Positions 34,454-44,700 of a stretch of 64,000 nt of DNA are shown piece after piece. Position numbers and translations under genes: made by a program. The DNA comes from Pseudomonadota bacterium (GTDB taxonomy: Bacteria; Pseudomonadota; Gammaproteobacteria; Steroidobacterales; Steroidobacteraceae): the NCBI GenBank assembly GCA_023391335.1, contig JAEWBG010000060.1, positions 24,839 through 88,838 of the forward strand, written 5' to 3'. Below the pieces are notes generated by a model. It saw only the letters and a list, made by a program, of their open reading frames with translations, was not told where the DNA came from and searched no databases. How positions within the stretch are numbered: position 1 is the stretch's first letter; the number at the start of each line of letters is the position of its first letter.

Positions 34454-35042
34454 GGTCGGGCTCCTTGAATACGGTCTGAAAAGCAATGGTTTTAAATCGC
34501 TCGAGTGGTTTGGCGCTGCGCTCCACTTTCATGCGAAGAATCGCGCCTTGCCACGAGGCGAGCAGAAATTCCGCGAGATCTTGGGCGCCGAATTCGGATT
34601 CGATCTCATGTGACGCTTGAGCCTCCGCAATGCACTTCGCGAACGGCGTGCGCCACTCAGCGAAGATCGCCGCGAGACGCTCGCGCAACATTTCACTGTG
34701 CTGGGCGGCTTCCAGGCTGAAGTCGCCGATTAAGCAGCCGCGCGCAAATCCATCGTTCGCCAAGCGCTTCGTGATGAGATCCAAATACTTGCGCAAACGC
34801 TGACGCGCGGAGAGCTTCGGATCCTCGAGCGCTTGGGTCACGAGCGACTTCACATGCTCGAAATAGCGATCGAGCACTTCGCGAGCAAACTCCTCTTTAG
34901 AACGGAAGTGATTCGTAAAGGAGCCTTGGGGGGCGGAGGCTTCCGCAACGATGTCGCGAATCCCGGAGCCCATGTATCCACGACGGAACATGACCTTGAG
35001 TCCGGCATCCAGAATATCTTCACGCAGCGAAGGTTTTGGCAT
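34383..35042 (-). CDS. TetR-family repressor
   Basis: A 219-residue repressor with the HTH at ~25-50 (GIRDIVAEASAPQGSFTNHF) and a TetR_C-type ligand domain (LEDPKLSARQRLRKYLDLIT, RGCLIGDFSLEAAQ). The last ~24 residues are Arg/Ser-rich (STASTRIRTSRR) and lie wholly in the overlap with the dehalogenase gene, so they look like a secondary extension past the natural end near FQTVFKEP. Upstream, TTGACT and TATTAT with a 16-base spacer form a near-consensus promoter; a dyad lies between them. The -10 box ends 7 bases before ATG, so the mRNA may be leaderless. Autorepression plus control of the dehalogenase is inferred. Confidence 0.9.
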   Translation of the reverse strand: MPKPSLREDILDAGLKVMFRRGYMGSGIRDIVAEASAPQGSFTNHFRSKEEFAREVLDRYFEHVKSLVTQALEDPKLSARQRLRKYLDLITKRLANDGFARGCLIGDFSLEAAQHSEMLRERLAAIFAEWRTPFAKCIAEAQASHEIESEFGAQDLAEFLLASWQGAILRMKVERSAKPLERFKTIAFQTVFKEPDREPKRSTASTRIRTSRRISRSRR

Positions 35043-35049
35043 GGTCGAA

Positions 35050-35077
35050 ATAATACGGTCGTACGTATTGAAGTCAA
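35050..35077 (-). promoter_or_regulatory. TetR promoter with overlapping operator dyad
   Basis: On the minus strand: -35 TTGACT (35,077-35,072), 16-base spacer, -10 TATTAT (35,055-35,050), then 7 bases to ATG. The dyad AATACG (35,052-35,057) / CGTATT (35,064-35,069) with six-base spacer lies inside the promoter, an ideal place for a TetR-type repressor. Confidence 0.6.
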
Positions 35078-35268
35078 CAGCCTGCTGATTTTCTGCTCGC
35101 GATGTGGGAAGGGATCGGGGAGTGGGAGGGCTCGAAAGAGTGCCGTTGCATGCAGTCCCGTGTGACTACGGCTGATGAGTCAGTACGCAGATGCAGACAC
35201 GCACGATGACGAACAATTTCGCGCCACAACTCGCTATGCTTGGTGTTGCTCTGCCACGGACAACATAT

Positions 35269-35700
35269 ATGGACCAACTCAACGTCTTTCGGATTGAATC
35301 AGACGCGGACATCGCTGCTGCCAGCGAAGTGATGCGACAGCTTCGCTCTCATATAAAGGCCGATCAGTATCTTTCCGTCGTCCGCCGCATGATGAATTCG
35401 GATGGCTATCGTCAAGTTGCGGTCAGGGAGGATGGGGTTGTGCGTGCCGTTGCGGGGTATCGCTTCATGGAGATGCTCTATTGCGGCAAGATCCTCTATG
35501 TCGATGACTTGGTCACCGACGAACGAACTCGCTCGCGAGGGCATGGGAAGTTGCTCGTCGAGTGGTTAGAAAATGAAGCTCGGGCTAATGGCTGCGATGA
35601 GCTGCATCTTGATTCCGGCGTACAGCGCGAGCATGCGCACCGCTTTTATTTCCGTGAAGGTCTCACGATCAATGCGTATCACTTTAGGAAGAAGGTGTGA
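35269..35700 (+). CDS. GNAT-family N-acetyltransferase
   Basis: A 143-residue acetyltransferase if started at ATG 35,269 (MDQLNVFRIESDADIAAA); an in-frame ATG at 35,191 would add 26 residues that do not look like the family. The acetyl-CoA region is LYVDDLVTDERTRSRGHGKL, followed by LLVEWLENEARANGCDELHL and HRFYFREGLTI. It is divergent from tetR. Substrate unknown. Confidence 0.85.
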   Translation: MDQLNVFRIESDADIAAASEVMRQLRSHIKADQYLSVVRRMMNSDGYRQVAVREDGVVRAVAGYRFMEMLYCGKILYVDDLVTDERTRSRGHGKLLVEWLENEARANGCDELHLDSGVQREHAHRFYFREGLTINAYHFRKKV

Positions 35701-35930
35701 GGTGTCGGGTGTAACGTGTCACGTGCGATGTGTGGGTTGTGAGTGGGGGTTGAGAGTTGAGAAGCGGAAGGTAGTGAGCCGAAGGAGGCACGCTGCAAGC
35801 GGCAGGTGAGAAGTGCGGGCTGTGAGGAAACGGGCAACCCGGTCTATGCGGGTCCATGCGAGTTCTCAATTCCTGTTCCCTCCCTCGCGTGCGGGGAGGG
35901 TCGGGGAGTGGGCGCACTCTCTAACGTACC
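35701..35930. repeat. Low-complexity GTG/TGAG spacer and GC hairpin
   Basis: After the GNAT stop, the DNA is built of words such as GTGTCGGGTGTAACGTGTCA and GGGGGTTGAGAGTTGAGAAG, like the spacers at 13,190 and 11,485. Near 35,883-35,915, CTCCC..GGGGAGGGTCGGGGAG can fold as a GC hairpin. No gene. Confidence 0.5.
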
Positions 35931-35997
35931 GCGCCGTCGAGCGGGTAACTTGCTAATCTGCGCACTGCCTTCGAATTAGCAGCTGGAGAATGAACAA

Positions 35998-36393
35998 GTG
36001 ATCGCTCAAATTCTCGCGGTGCTCGCAGTGTTCGTCATTCAGACATTCCTCCCCGCATCGATGCGCTATTTGAGTGGCGGCCCTGGAGTGGCGAAGCGAC
36101 TATTAGTCTCGTTGGGTCCCCGCGATCATCAACCGCCGCAAACGCAGATCGGTGAAAGAGCTCAGCGCGCGCTGGCAAACATGCAGGAGGCGTTGCCCGT
36201 CTTTCTTGCGATTGCTCTGCTGAACGTGTTTCGAGACGCTCACAGCGTCACCGCAATTCAAGGTGCGCGGATATTCCTCATCGCAAGAATCGCGTACGTA
36301 CCGGCTTATCTGCTCGGCATCGTGGGTGTGCGATCGGCCGTTTGGGGCATCAGCTGGGTCGGACTAGCAATGATGATCTCGGCGCTTTTCTAA
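35998..36393 (+). CDS. MAPEG-family membrane protein
   Basis: A 131-residue protein with four hydrophobic helices (~1-22, 58-80, 84-104, 108-130). It has the MAPEG pattern: RALANMQEALPVFLAIALLN and an Arg/Tyr-rich loop before IARIAYVPAYLLGIVGVRSA. Starts with GTG behind GGAGAATGAACAA. Relatives are glutathione-dependent or of unknown detoxifying function. It lies convergent to the DsbA-like gene, which also belongs to the thioredoxin/glutathione world, but no operon link exists. Confidence 0.85.
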   Translation: MIAQILAVLAVFVIQTFLPASMRYLSGGPGVAKRLLVSLGPRDHQPPQTQIGERAQRALANMQEALPVFLAIALLNVFRDAHSVTAIQGARIFLIARIAYVPAYLLGIVGVRSAVWGISWVGLAMMISALF

Positions 36394-36464
36394 TAATGAG
36401 CAATCTTCGTCCCAATCGGTTGCGAGAACCCTGTTGAGCCAATAGCGGTGAACGTTCGAGCCGC

Positions 36465-37127
36465 CTATGCGATCTCTCTCCGTGCTTCCGCGGCGATCTT
36501 GCGTAATGCCTGCTCGAACGCTTCCACAGGCTGTCCACCTTGAATCAGATACTTCGAATTCACGATGACCGAAGGCACGGCGTGAATCCCATTCTGCCGA
36601 TAGAACTCCTCTCGTTCACGAACTTCAGTCGCGTAAAGATCTGATTCGAGGACCTCGCGAGCGCGCGCAGCATCGAGTCCGACTTGCTGTGCCACATCGA
36701 TCAATGTTTCGTGATCGCTCGGATTACGCCCGCCAGTGAAGTACGCGGCCAGCAGTGCTCGCTTCAGTTCTAGCTGACGTCCTTCCAGTTCCGCCCAATG
36801 CAACAGGCGGTGCGCATCGAAGGTGTTATAGATCTTCGTGCGCTTCTCCATGTCGAACGTAAACCCGAGCGCCGCACCACGCTCGCGAATCGCCTCTTGA
36901 TTCCGCACCAACTGCTCCGGCGTCGAGCCGTACTTCTGCTGCAAGTGCTCGATAATGTCTTGCCCGTTCTTCGTCATGTCCGGATTCAGTTCGAAAGGCT
37001 GAAAATGAATGTCAGCCTCAACTTCATCGCCGATGCGATCGAGTGCTTGTTGAAGCGCCGCGAGCCCTATCGCGCACCAGGGACATGAGACGTCGGAGAC
37101 GAAGTCGATATTGAGTGGGGTGGTCAT
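36465..37127 (-). CDS. DsbA-family oxidoreductase (FrnE-like)
   Basis: 220 residues starting at ATG 37,127; the open frame upstream is not protein-like. It lacks a signal peptide, so it is cytoplasmic. The thioredoxin-fold active site is VSDVSCPWCAIGLAAL (CPWC at the start of helix 1). A helical insertion lies at ~70-150, and the cis-Pro region is GIHAVPSVIVNSKYLI. The long form with a CPWC site matches FrnE/2-hydroxychromene-isomerase-like proteins reported in oxidative-stress tolerance or polyketide maturation. Substrate unknown. Confidence 0.9.
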   Translation of the reverse strand: MTTPLNIDFVSDVSCPWCAIGLAALQQALDRIGDEVEADIHFQPFELNPDMTKNGQDIIEHLQQKYGSTPEQLVRNQEAIRERGAALGFTFDMEKRTKIYNTFDAHRLLHWAELEGRQLELKRALLAAYFTGGRNPSDHETLIDVAQQVGLDAARAREVLESDLYATEVREREEFYRQNGIHAVPSVIVNSKYLIQGGQPVEAFEQALRKIAAEARREIA

Positions 37128-37678
37128 GCGCAGAAGAGTGTGGCTGCTCTCATGAATCTTCAAGAGGGAATGCACCCGCTTCCAATAGCCAGCAAGGAAT
37201 ATGGGGCCACGTGGAAGGGATGAAAGAAGAGGGCGCGGAGTGTGAGGACGGATGTGATCGATGAACGTGGATCGGAAGATCGAGCAACGTGAACGCATGC
37301 TTGGGCACGAAATGAAAGGCTGCGTTCTGACAGCTGGGGCGTGCAGCTATCTGCATCCACTCGGAACGTTGCACTTCGTTTCCATCTCCGCCACAACAGC
37401 TGGCGTATGGGAGGATCCAAGTGAACGCGATGTCGGCTCTCGATTTGCCACTATCACAACGCATTCGGTATTGGTCTGCCATTTGTCATAGCGTGAGTGA
37501 TTTAATTTCAGATCGAACAGTTGACTGTCTGAAAATTCTTCGCTGAACTATCGTTCGCGTCTCGACAACAAGAATCTCGCCTGAGCGGGGTGTCACAAGT
37601 TGCAGGCATTCAAGGAGCTAGTGGGCTCTCGGCGTAGCTGCGTCGGCTGGATGTCTGACACGGATGGGGGAGGAAGTG
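37128..37678. other. 550-base gap before the RHS-linked operon
   Basis: I see no credible gene here. The right half presumably carries the promoter of the FN3 gene: A/T-richer sequence at ~37,495-37,550 (TGATTTAATTTCAGATCGAA) includes a short ACAGT/ACTGT dyad. No transposon end or RNA gene recognised. Confidence 0.4.
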
Positions 37679-40600
37679 ATGGGTTGGATGTCATCACAAC
37701 GAAATCGCGCTGCGCGCGATGGCGCTGGATCGTACGCATGTCCTCGGTTATATGGATCGCACGTCCGTAGCGTACGGCGCACCAAGCGCCCGATTCTTCA
37801 CCAGTGTTTTTTTGCGCTCCTCGCTTTGGTCTTCCAATTCGATACTCATGCTGTTGGCATCGAGTACACATACAACAGCAAAGGACAGCTGGAGACCGCG
37901 ACGTACGATGACGGAACTGTAGTTACCTACCAATACGACGACAACGGCAACCGCACGAGCGCTACGAGTAATGGTGGCCCGGATGTCAAGCCACCCACAA
38001 TCCCGACGGGAGTTGTCGCGACGGTTCGTTCGAGCGTTCGGATCGACGTGAATTGGGTGGTTTCCACGGACGGCGGTAGCTCTGGTCTTGCAGGCTACAA
38101 GATTGAGCGGTGCAAAGGCGCTGGGTGTACAAACTTCGCAGAGGTCTACTCGATTACACGGCCTCCGTTCCAAAACTCCGGTCTCGCTCCAAACACGTCA
38201 TACAGCTTCCGCATCCGCGCATACGATAATGCGGGCAACAAGTCCGATCCTTCCGCTGCGGTATCTGGAACAACGTTGCCGGATACCACCCCACCTACTG
38301 CGCCATCCGGCACGCTGACCGCAACGGTTCAGTCATCGACGCAAATCAATTTGAGCTGGGGCGGCGCCACAGACAGTGGCGGATCGGGTCTTGCGGGCTA
38401 TCGTGTCCAGCGCTGCTCCGGGGTCGGCTGCACGAATTTCACGCAGATCAAACAGCAGACTGCTCGCACGCTTTCGGATACGGGACTGATCGCATCTACC
38501 AGCTACAGTTATCGCGTCTTTGCCTACGACAAGTCTGGCAACGTTTCGACTTCTCCGTCGAATACTGCTACCGCAACAACCTCGGCAGACACAGTCGCAC
38601 CGGCTACCCCGACTAATTTGATTGCTAGTGCAAGTTCACCCACCAAAGTGAATTTGACATGGACTGCATCGACCGATACGGGGGGTGCAGGACTGGCCGG
38701 TTACAAGATTGAGCGCTGTACCACCGCGAGCTGCACCTATTCTCAGATTGGTACCAGCACCACCAACTCATATTCGGACACGACGGCTACACCGAACACG
38801 GCATACAGCTATCGGGTGCGCGCATACGACAAAGCAAACCCGGCTAACAACTCGGCGTTCTCAGCGGCGGCAAGCACGACCACACCGCAAGACACAACCA
38901 AACCCACAGCGCCGACAAATCTAGCCGCATCGGTCCAAAGCTCTACCAGCATCAAGTTGACGTGGACCGCCTCAACTGACTCAGGAGGCAATCTCTCGGG
39001 CTACAACATCGAGCGCTGTCTGAATGCCGGTTGCTCGAACTTTGCGAAGATCGGCACCGCGGCAGCCGTGAGCGGGCAAACGACTGTCACGTATACGGAC
39101 ACCAATCTTTCAGCGTTGAAGACCTACCTCTACCGCGTGAATGCATACGATGCGGCGGGCAATGTGTCTGCTGCGTACTCCAACACAGTGAGTGGCACGA
39201 CAACGGCTGATACGCAGAGCCCCTCAGCGCCCGCGGTCTCGGTGAGCGCAACGTCTTCAACGCAGTTGACGGTGACTTGGACCGCCTCGACCGATAGCGG
39301 CGGAACGGGCCTCGCTGGGTATGAAATCGCCCGATGTCAGGATGCCGGATGCGCTAGCTTTGCGGTCCTAGCAACGGTCGGTGCAGGCACAACTACCTAT
39401 CCAAATTCGGGATTGAAGGCCAGCACGACATATGTCTATCGCGTTCGCGCCTACGACGCTGCTTCTCCGGCGAACTATTCCAGTGGAGGCACCGCGCAGG
39501 CGGCTACTCAAAAGGACTCCATCAAACCTGATGCACCCACAAACTTCCGCGCCATCAATATTGCGGCTCATCAGGTCGATTTCGCGTGGAGTGCACCCGC
39601 TGATCAGGGTGGCTCTGGCGTATCCGGCTACCGAATCGATCGATGCAGCGGAAGCTGCAGTACGTACGCCACAGTAGCAACCGTTAGTAACGCCAGCGGA
39701 CCAGGGTCGAGCATTTCTGGCAGCGATACAAACGGAGTTGCTGATACAACTGCTTACGGTTATCTGGTTCGTGCAGTTGATGCAGACGGAAACGTATCGG
39801 ATCCGTCTGCTCCGATCAGTGTCACGACGCCGGATGCAACCAAGCCCCTGCCTCCGACAACTTATACGTTCTCGTCGGTAACGTCCTCAACTGCTTACGT
39901 GAAATGGGCCGGTGCTACAGATAACGTCGGAGTAACTGGCTATCGCTATCAGCTCAATGGCGGCGCATGGACTGATACGTCAGCCGATACGGCAGCGTTG
40001 AGCGGACTTGCTTGCTACACGACATACACCGTATCCGTTCTCGCGCGCGATGCAGCCGGAAACTGGAGTTCGAGTCCGAGTTCAGGGTCGTTCAGAACTC
40101 TGGACGGCTGTGCGCCGGGTGCGCCTGGAACACCCTATTTCACCTCGGTCAGTTACACCAGTGCGACGGCAAGTTGGGGAGGAGCATCGGACAACGTTGG
40201 CGTCACTGCCTATCAATATCGGATCAATGGCGGCGCATGGATCGATGTCGGCAACTCGACAACCGCTTCGCTGTCGGGGCTAGCAATTCAAACGCAGTAC
40301 ACGGTCGAGGCTCGCGCCGCCGATGCTGCAGGGAACTGGGGAGCACCAAGTGGTGCGGGTTCGTTCAGAACTCTCGCTCCAACGATTGTGATACCGGCGA
40401 ACCTGGGTGGATCCGTGGCCCTTTCCGGCGGAGCGACGGCGAACTTCTATCTCAGTTCGGGCGGCGACATCCAGGTGCCCGTTTCTACAGGAGGGACACA
40501 ATCGGCGGGCAGCTGGCTTAGTCCAGCTGTCGGTGGCGACCAATTCAGAATGGTCGCTTCGAACTACGGAAATTGCACAACCACTGTGCCCGCAAATACG

Positions 40601-40756
40601 TCCGTACCCGTTAGCGGCAGGTGGTCCGTATCTGCGCGTAATCCTGGCGAGTTTCAGACCTGCGCATTCGATGTGACTATAACCAACCCTGTAACGGGAG
40701 AATCAAAGTCTAGTCACGTCATCATCAGCGCGTACGACACCGATCGTTATTACTAA
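37679..40756 (+). CDS. Secreted FN3-array protein with one RHS-type YD repeat
   Basis: 1025 residues from ATG 37,679, chosen because GGGGGAGG stands 5 bases before it. A long basic n-region precedes a hydrophobic core (HQCFFALLALVFQF, ~41-54), probably an export signal. Residues ~60-95 are a YD repeat pair (YTYNSKGQLETATYDDG, VVTYQYDDNGNRTSATS) as in RHS shells. Eight FN3-type domains start near 104, 204, 306, 406, 512, 614, 721 and 813. The first six carry a Cys pair in the third-strand region (IERCKGAGCTNF, VQRCSGVGCTNF, IERCTTASCTYS, and so on). The last two lack it and share VGVTxYxYxxNGGAW. A C-terminal beta domain (~900-1025) has two further cysteines. The stop overlaps the next ATG by one base. 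It probably serves as an adhesin or platform for the RHS protein downstream; function unproven. Confidence 0.8.
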   Translation: MGWMSSQRNRAARDGAGSYACPRLYGSHVRSVRRTKRPILHQCFFALLALVFQFDTHAVGIEYTYNSKGQLETATYDDGTVVTYQYDDNGNRTSATSNGGPDVKPPTIPTGVVATVRSSVRIDVNWVVSTDGGSSGLAGYKIERCKGAGCTNFAEVYSITRPPFQNSGLAPNTSYSFRIRAYDNAGNKSDPSAAVSGTTLPDTTPPTAPSGTLTATVQSSTQINLSWGGATDSGGSGLAGYRVQRCSGVGCTNFTQIKQQTARTLSDTGLIASTSYSYRVFAYDKSGNVSTSPSNTATATTSADTVAPATPTNLIASASSPTKVNLTWTASTDTGGAGLAGYKIERCTTASCTYSQIGTSTTNSYSDTTATPNTAYSYRVRAYDKANPANNSAFSAAASTTTPQDTTKPTAPTNLAASVQSSTSIKLTWTASTDSGGNLSGYNIERCLNAGCSNFAKIGTAAAVSGQTTVTYTDTNLSALKTYLYRVNAYDAAGNVSAAYSNTVSGTTTADTQSPSAPAVSVSATSSTQLTVTWTASTDSGGTGLAGYEIARCQDAGCASFAVLATVGAGTTTYPNSGLKASTTYVYRVRAYDAASPANYSSGGTAQAATQKDSIKPDAPTNFRAINIAAHQVDFAWSAPADQGGSGVSGYRIDRCSGSCSTYATVATVSNASGPGSSISGSDTNGVADTTAYGYLVRAVDADGNVSDPSAPISVTTPDATKPLPPTTYTFSSVTSSTAYVKWAGATDNVGVTGYRYQLNGGAWTDTSADTAALSGLACYTTYTVSVLARDAAGNWSSSPSSGSFRTLDGCAPGAPGTPYFTSVSYTSATASWGGASDNVGVTAYQYRINGGAWIDVGNSTTASLSGLAIQTQYTVEARAADAAGNWGAPSGAGSFRTLAPTIVIPANLGGSVALSGGATANFYLSSGGDIQVPVSTGGTQSAGSWLSPAVGGDQFRMVASNYGNCTTTVPANTSVPVSGRWSVSARNPGEFQTCAFDVTITNPVTGESKSSHVIISAYDTDRYY

Positions 40757-41649
40757 TGAAGGCGCCGGACCGACATTGGTGGGCTAGTGGAACGGCTGCT
40801 ATTGGTGCGACCGTCATCCATGTCTCCCTCATTGCTCCGCTCGTGATGGCTACCGCTCGCCACAAACCTCGGTTGCCAGATCAAATTGGCGCGGGCGCGT
40901 CCGCACAGGTTGCAAGTAGCGAACTTGCGACCTCAATGACCCTGGTTGACCTACAGCAGGATTCGACCAGCGAAGAGAGCCCTCTTGAACGCCTCGCCTC
41001 TGAAGGGATCGAGTTGCCGCAGTCCGCGTTGATGATCGCGAGTCCCGAACCGACGTTCGCACCTGATCTCGACGAAGACGCAACCGAAGATCGCACCATG
41101 ACTGAAGCTGCTGGTGACACTTCCGGCCACGCTGCGATGTTTGGGCGGTATATCGGACAGATCAACGCACGCATTGAACGCGCATGGTTACGCCCGCGCG
41201 ATCCGATCGAAAGCGGTCGCTTCAGTTGCCAAACGAAGATAGAGCAGGATGCCAACGGCAAAGTGCTCAGCATTGAGCTGCGTCACTGTAATGGCAATGT
41301 GTCGTGGCAACAGTCTCTTGTATCCGCCATCGAACACGCGTCTCCGTTGCCATCGCCGCCGATTCCTTCCGTCTTTGCGGGACGGTTGATTCTGAACTTT
41401 GGTTCGAACGCCTATGAGGCCGGCATCTCAGATGAACGCGCATACCAGCCCGAGATCCGTGTTGCGGATGCCAATGTGCAGGTCGCTGCGAGTAACCAAC
41501 AGATTGAGTCACCGACGCCTGAACTTACGAATTTCCGGGGCTCGATCCATTTGAACATCGAAGGCAAGAAAGTCACTTGGGAGTTGGAGCCTGGCCAGCG
41601 GACTTCAACGAATGCAGGAACGACGGACAACGAGCCTGAGAATCAATAA
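40756..41649 (+). CDS. TolA/TonB-like membrane-anchored protein
   Basis: A 297-residue protein whose ATG shares a base with the preceding TAA. One membrane anchor lies at ~12-33 (GTAAIGATVIHVSLIAPLVM), followed by an acidic, Ser/Glu-rich periplasmic linker (~40-125). A domain at ~130-220 resembles the TolA C-terminus (INARIERAWLRPRDPIESG, FSCQTKIEQDANGKVLSIEL, then a paired Cys in RHCNGNV). An extra ~75-residue tail of unknown type ends NTDNEPENQ-like. It probably bridges the cell envelope. Being locked between an FN3 protein and an RHS toxin suggests a dedicated export or surface-display role, which is inference. It is not a plain energy transducer because no ExbB/ExbD genes adjoin. Confidence 0.75.
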   Translation: MKAPDRHWWASGTAAIGATVIHVSLIAPLVMATARHKPRLPDQIGAGASAQVASSELATSMTLVDLQQDSTSEESPLERLASEGIELPQSALMIASPEPTFAPDLDEDATEDRTMTEAAGDTSGHAAMFGRYIGQINARIERAWLRPRDPIESGRFSCQTKIEQDANGKVLSIELRHCNGNVSWQQSLVSAIEHASPLPSPPIPSVFAGRLILNFGSNAYEAGISDERAYQPEIRVADANVQVAASNQQIESPTPELTNFRGSIHLNIEGKKVTWELEPGQRTSTNAGTTDNEPENQ

Positions 41650-41719
41650 CTCGATTTTGGTTTGGATCGTCAACGGAAAGCTTGGGGAGAGCCGGGGAAA
41701 TCCGGCAGTGGAGATCAAT

Positions 41720-44700
41720 ATGCGAGCGGGTCTATTCGCTTCTGCACTCATGCTTGGCCTGAGTGTGTCGGCGCAGTTGCATGCGGCAGCTGGACGAACG
41801 GAAGGAGTGTTCGACGTCTCAGCGGAAGGTGCAGCCACTTACACGATTCCGATTTGGGTGCCGCCCGGCCCACGAGGAGTTCAGCCGTCGCTTGCTCTCA
41901 CATACAGCAGTCTCGGCCGCAACGGGTCTTTGGGCGTTGGCTGGTCGCTTGCGGGGGTGTCGTCCATCGAGCGATGCACTCAGGTGTACGGAATCGATTC
42001 CGGTACTTCTCCGGTCACTATGACCAACTCGGACCGCTATTGCCTGGGCACGAACCGCCTGCGGCTGTTGAGCGGCAGCTACGGAGCGGCCAACTCCACC
42101 TACGCGAAAGAAGTCGACGACTTTTCTGTTTTGACTGCAAGTGCCTCCTCGCAAGGCTCGGGCCCGCAATCTTTCACCCTGCTCGCAAAAGATGGAACCA
42201 CGTACGAATACGGAACCATCCCGACCGCCCGGGTGACTTTTAGCTCCAACGGCACAGTTCTGCGTTGGATGTTGAACAAAGTTCGCGATCGCGATGGCAA
42301 CAGCTACACCATTGACTACCAGCAGAGCGATGGAGCGGCAGAACCGACAACGTTCTCGTGGAGTCCGACCACTGCGAACGGTTCGACGTATCGATATACG
42401 GCCGTGCTGAGCTATGTGGATAAGCCGAACAACAAAGATTGGAGTACGTGGTATGTCGCGGGCAATAAGGGCATCAGAAAGAAGCGCCTCAGTAGTATTT
42501 CCATCCGCTCGCAGGGTTCGCAGGTTCGCGCGTACGTTTTGGGATATGACAGTGGGCCGTTAACCGGCTTTTCACGCCTGACGTCAATCAAAGAGTGTAC
42601 AAACGACGCTGCTAGCACTTGTCTGCAACCCACCACCATCTCCTATCAAGCAGGTCGCGGGCTTGATGCGACTGCGCGATACGTCTCGGTGGGTGCAGGC
42701 GCAACCATCATTGGTTCTGCAGACTTCGATGGCGATCGCAAACAGGATTTGATCGTTACCGTCGGCTCCAGTTGGTACGTATTGTTCGGCGATAACGGCG
42801 GTTTCAGTTCGCCGGTGCCGGTTACGGGGTTAACGGGATCATTTGGCAGCACTGTCGATTACGACAATTTCTTGCCCGGTGACCGGGCCGCATTCATTGC
42901 GAATGTCGGAGGTGTGCTCTACACCTACAGCGCTAGCGGTCGCAGCTTTCCCGGTGGCGTTTCAACGGGCATTTCACACCCCACTGGTAGCGTGCCGACT
43001 GGCGTCGGCGGCGCTCTTTACTGGTTTGCTCCTGAGACCTCGACGGGAACCAATCGACTCAATATTCGCAACAACATCACTCCAGTCGGCAACGCCAACC
43101 CAGTCTTTAGCTCCACTATCAGCGGTCAAGGTAACTCGATTGGCCCGAACGTGTACATCAATGGAGAGACCTACCACGTACGGCTCGGCGCCACGCAGCT
43201 CATTAGCAATCGAGGCTTGGAGCGTCGCGACTTGGATGGCGATGGCTACGAAGATCTATATGCAGCGATCGGCGTGGACTACTGTTCTTCGCCGAACTAC
43301 TGTTACCCGTTCAACACTTACACCGCTCTGTTGCGTTACGGCGGCTTAGATGTAGATGACCCTAGCAAGTGGACGGTGTACTCGGGCTACTCCATTCCTG
43401 CCGCCATCTATTTCAATGATGATTACTGCTCCGACGCAGCGGGTGTCGCGGTATCACCCTGCAGCAAAGCTGCAAACGCCCCGATCACCCAATCCCATAC
43501 CGGCTTCTGGATGGACTGGGATGGCGATGGCCGGACTGACTTGGCATGGAACAACGGCGGGACGATCGCGATCGATGCATCAACGGGTGACGGATTCGCC
43601 ACCTGGGTGTCCAACACATCTATTCCCTATAACGACTCCTATCGAATTCTCGACCTGGATGGCGATGGGATGGACGACATCGCAATCGTCGATGGCAGCA
43701 GCATTCGTTACTACACGCATTCTGCGAGTACAACCACCTACCTGACGCAAGCACCTGATTTGGTTTCGTCGGTCACGGACGGGCTCGGTAATACCTACTC
43801 CGTCGACTATGTTTCAACTGCCCATAGCAATCTGCAGATCGGTTCAGCCATCGCAACCACTGCCAAGGCCAGAACCGTTGTCGCGGTGGCTCATTCGCCC
43901 GACGGTATCGGGAGTAGCTACACAAAGACTTACACGTATGTAGGGCCACGCGAAGATAAAACTCGCGGCACGTTCCTGGGGTTCGAAGAGCGCGATGTTC
44001 GCGACAGTCGCAAGAACCTGCTCACGAAGACCTACTATCGACAGGCATTCCCACGGACCGGATGGGTCTGGAAGACAGAAGTGTATCGCGACGAGACGAC
44101 GTTACTGTCCAAAACGGAATCTGCGGACGACGTTTATCCGTTGAGCTCCACGACCTTTGCGGAGCGTTATTTTCCGTACGTTACGAGCACAACATCGGAG
44201 GTGTACGAACCGCAGGGTACGGCGACGCTCATCCAGCGCAAGACCGTCGATTTCAGCAACTACGACTTCACGACCGGAAACATCGGCACGATCACGACCA
44301 CGCTGGCCGATAACAACACTAACGAAAAGTGGACTTCAGCGGTCACGATGGAATACGCACCGAAGGCTTCGGGGTGTTTCGATCTACCTTCGCGAATCAA
44401 AGAAGAGCTCGATCGCGTGCTGCCAGATCAACCAGTCGTCACGCGCACAGTCTCATTCACAAAGGATGGCTCGTACTGCCGGCAGAAGACCCAAACGATC
44501 GAGCCCGATAGTAATCAGTATCGCGTCACCACGACATACGGCTACGACTCCTTCGGCAACGTAAACTCGGTCGCGATCGATGCACTCGAGCCAAGTGCAT
44601 CAAACCCAAGTACATATCAGCCGATGGCCACGCGGACCAGCTCGGTTTATTGGGGAAGCGCGGGCGTGGCGCCGGAAACGATCACTAACGCATTGAATCA

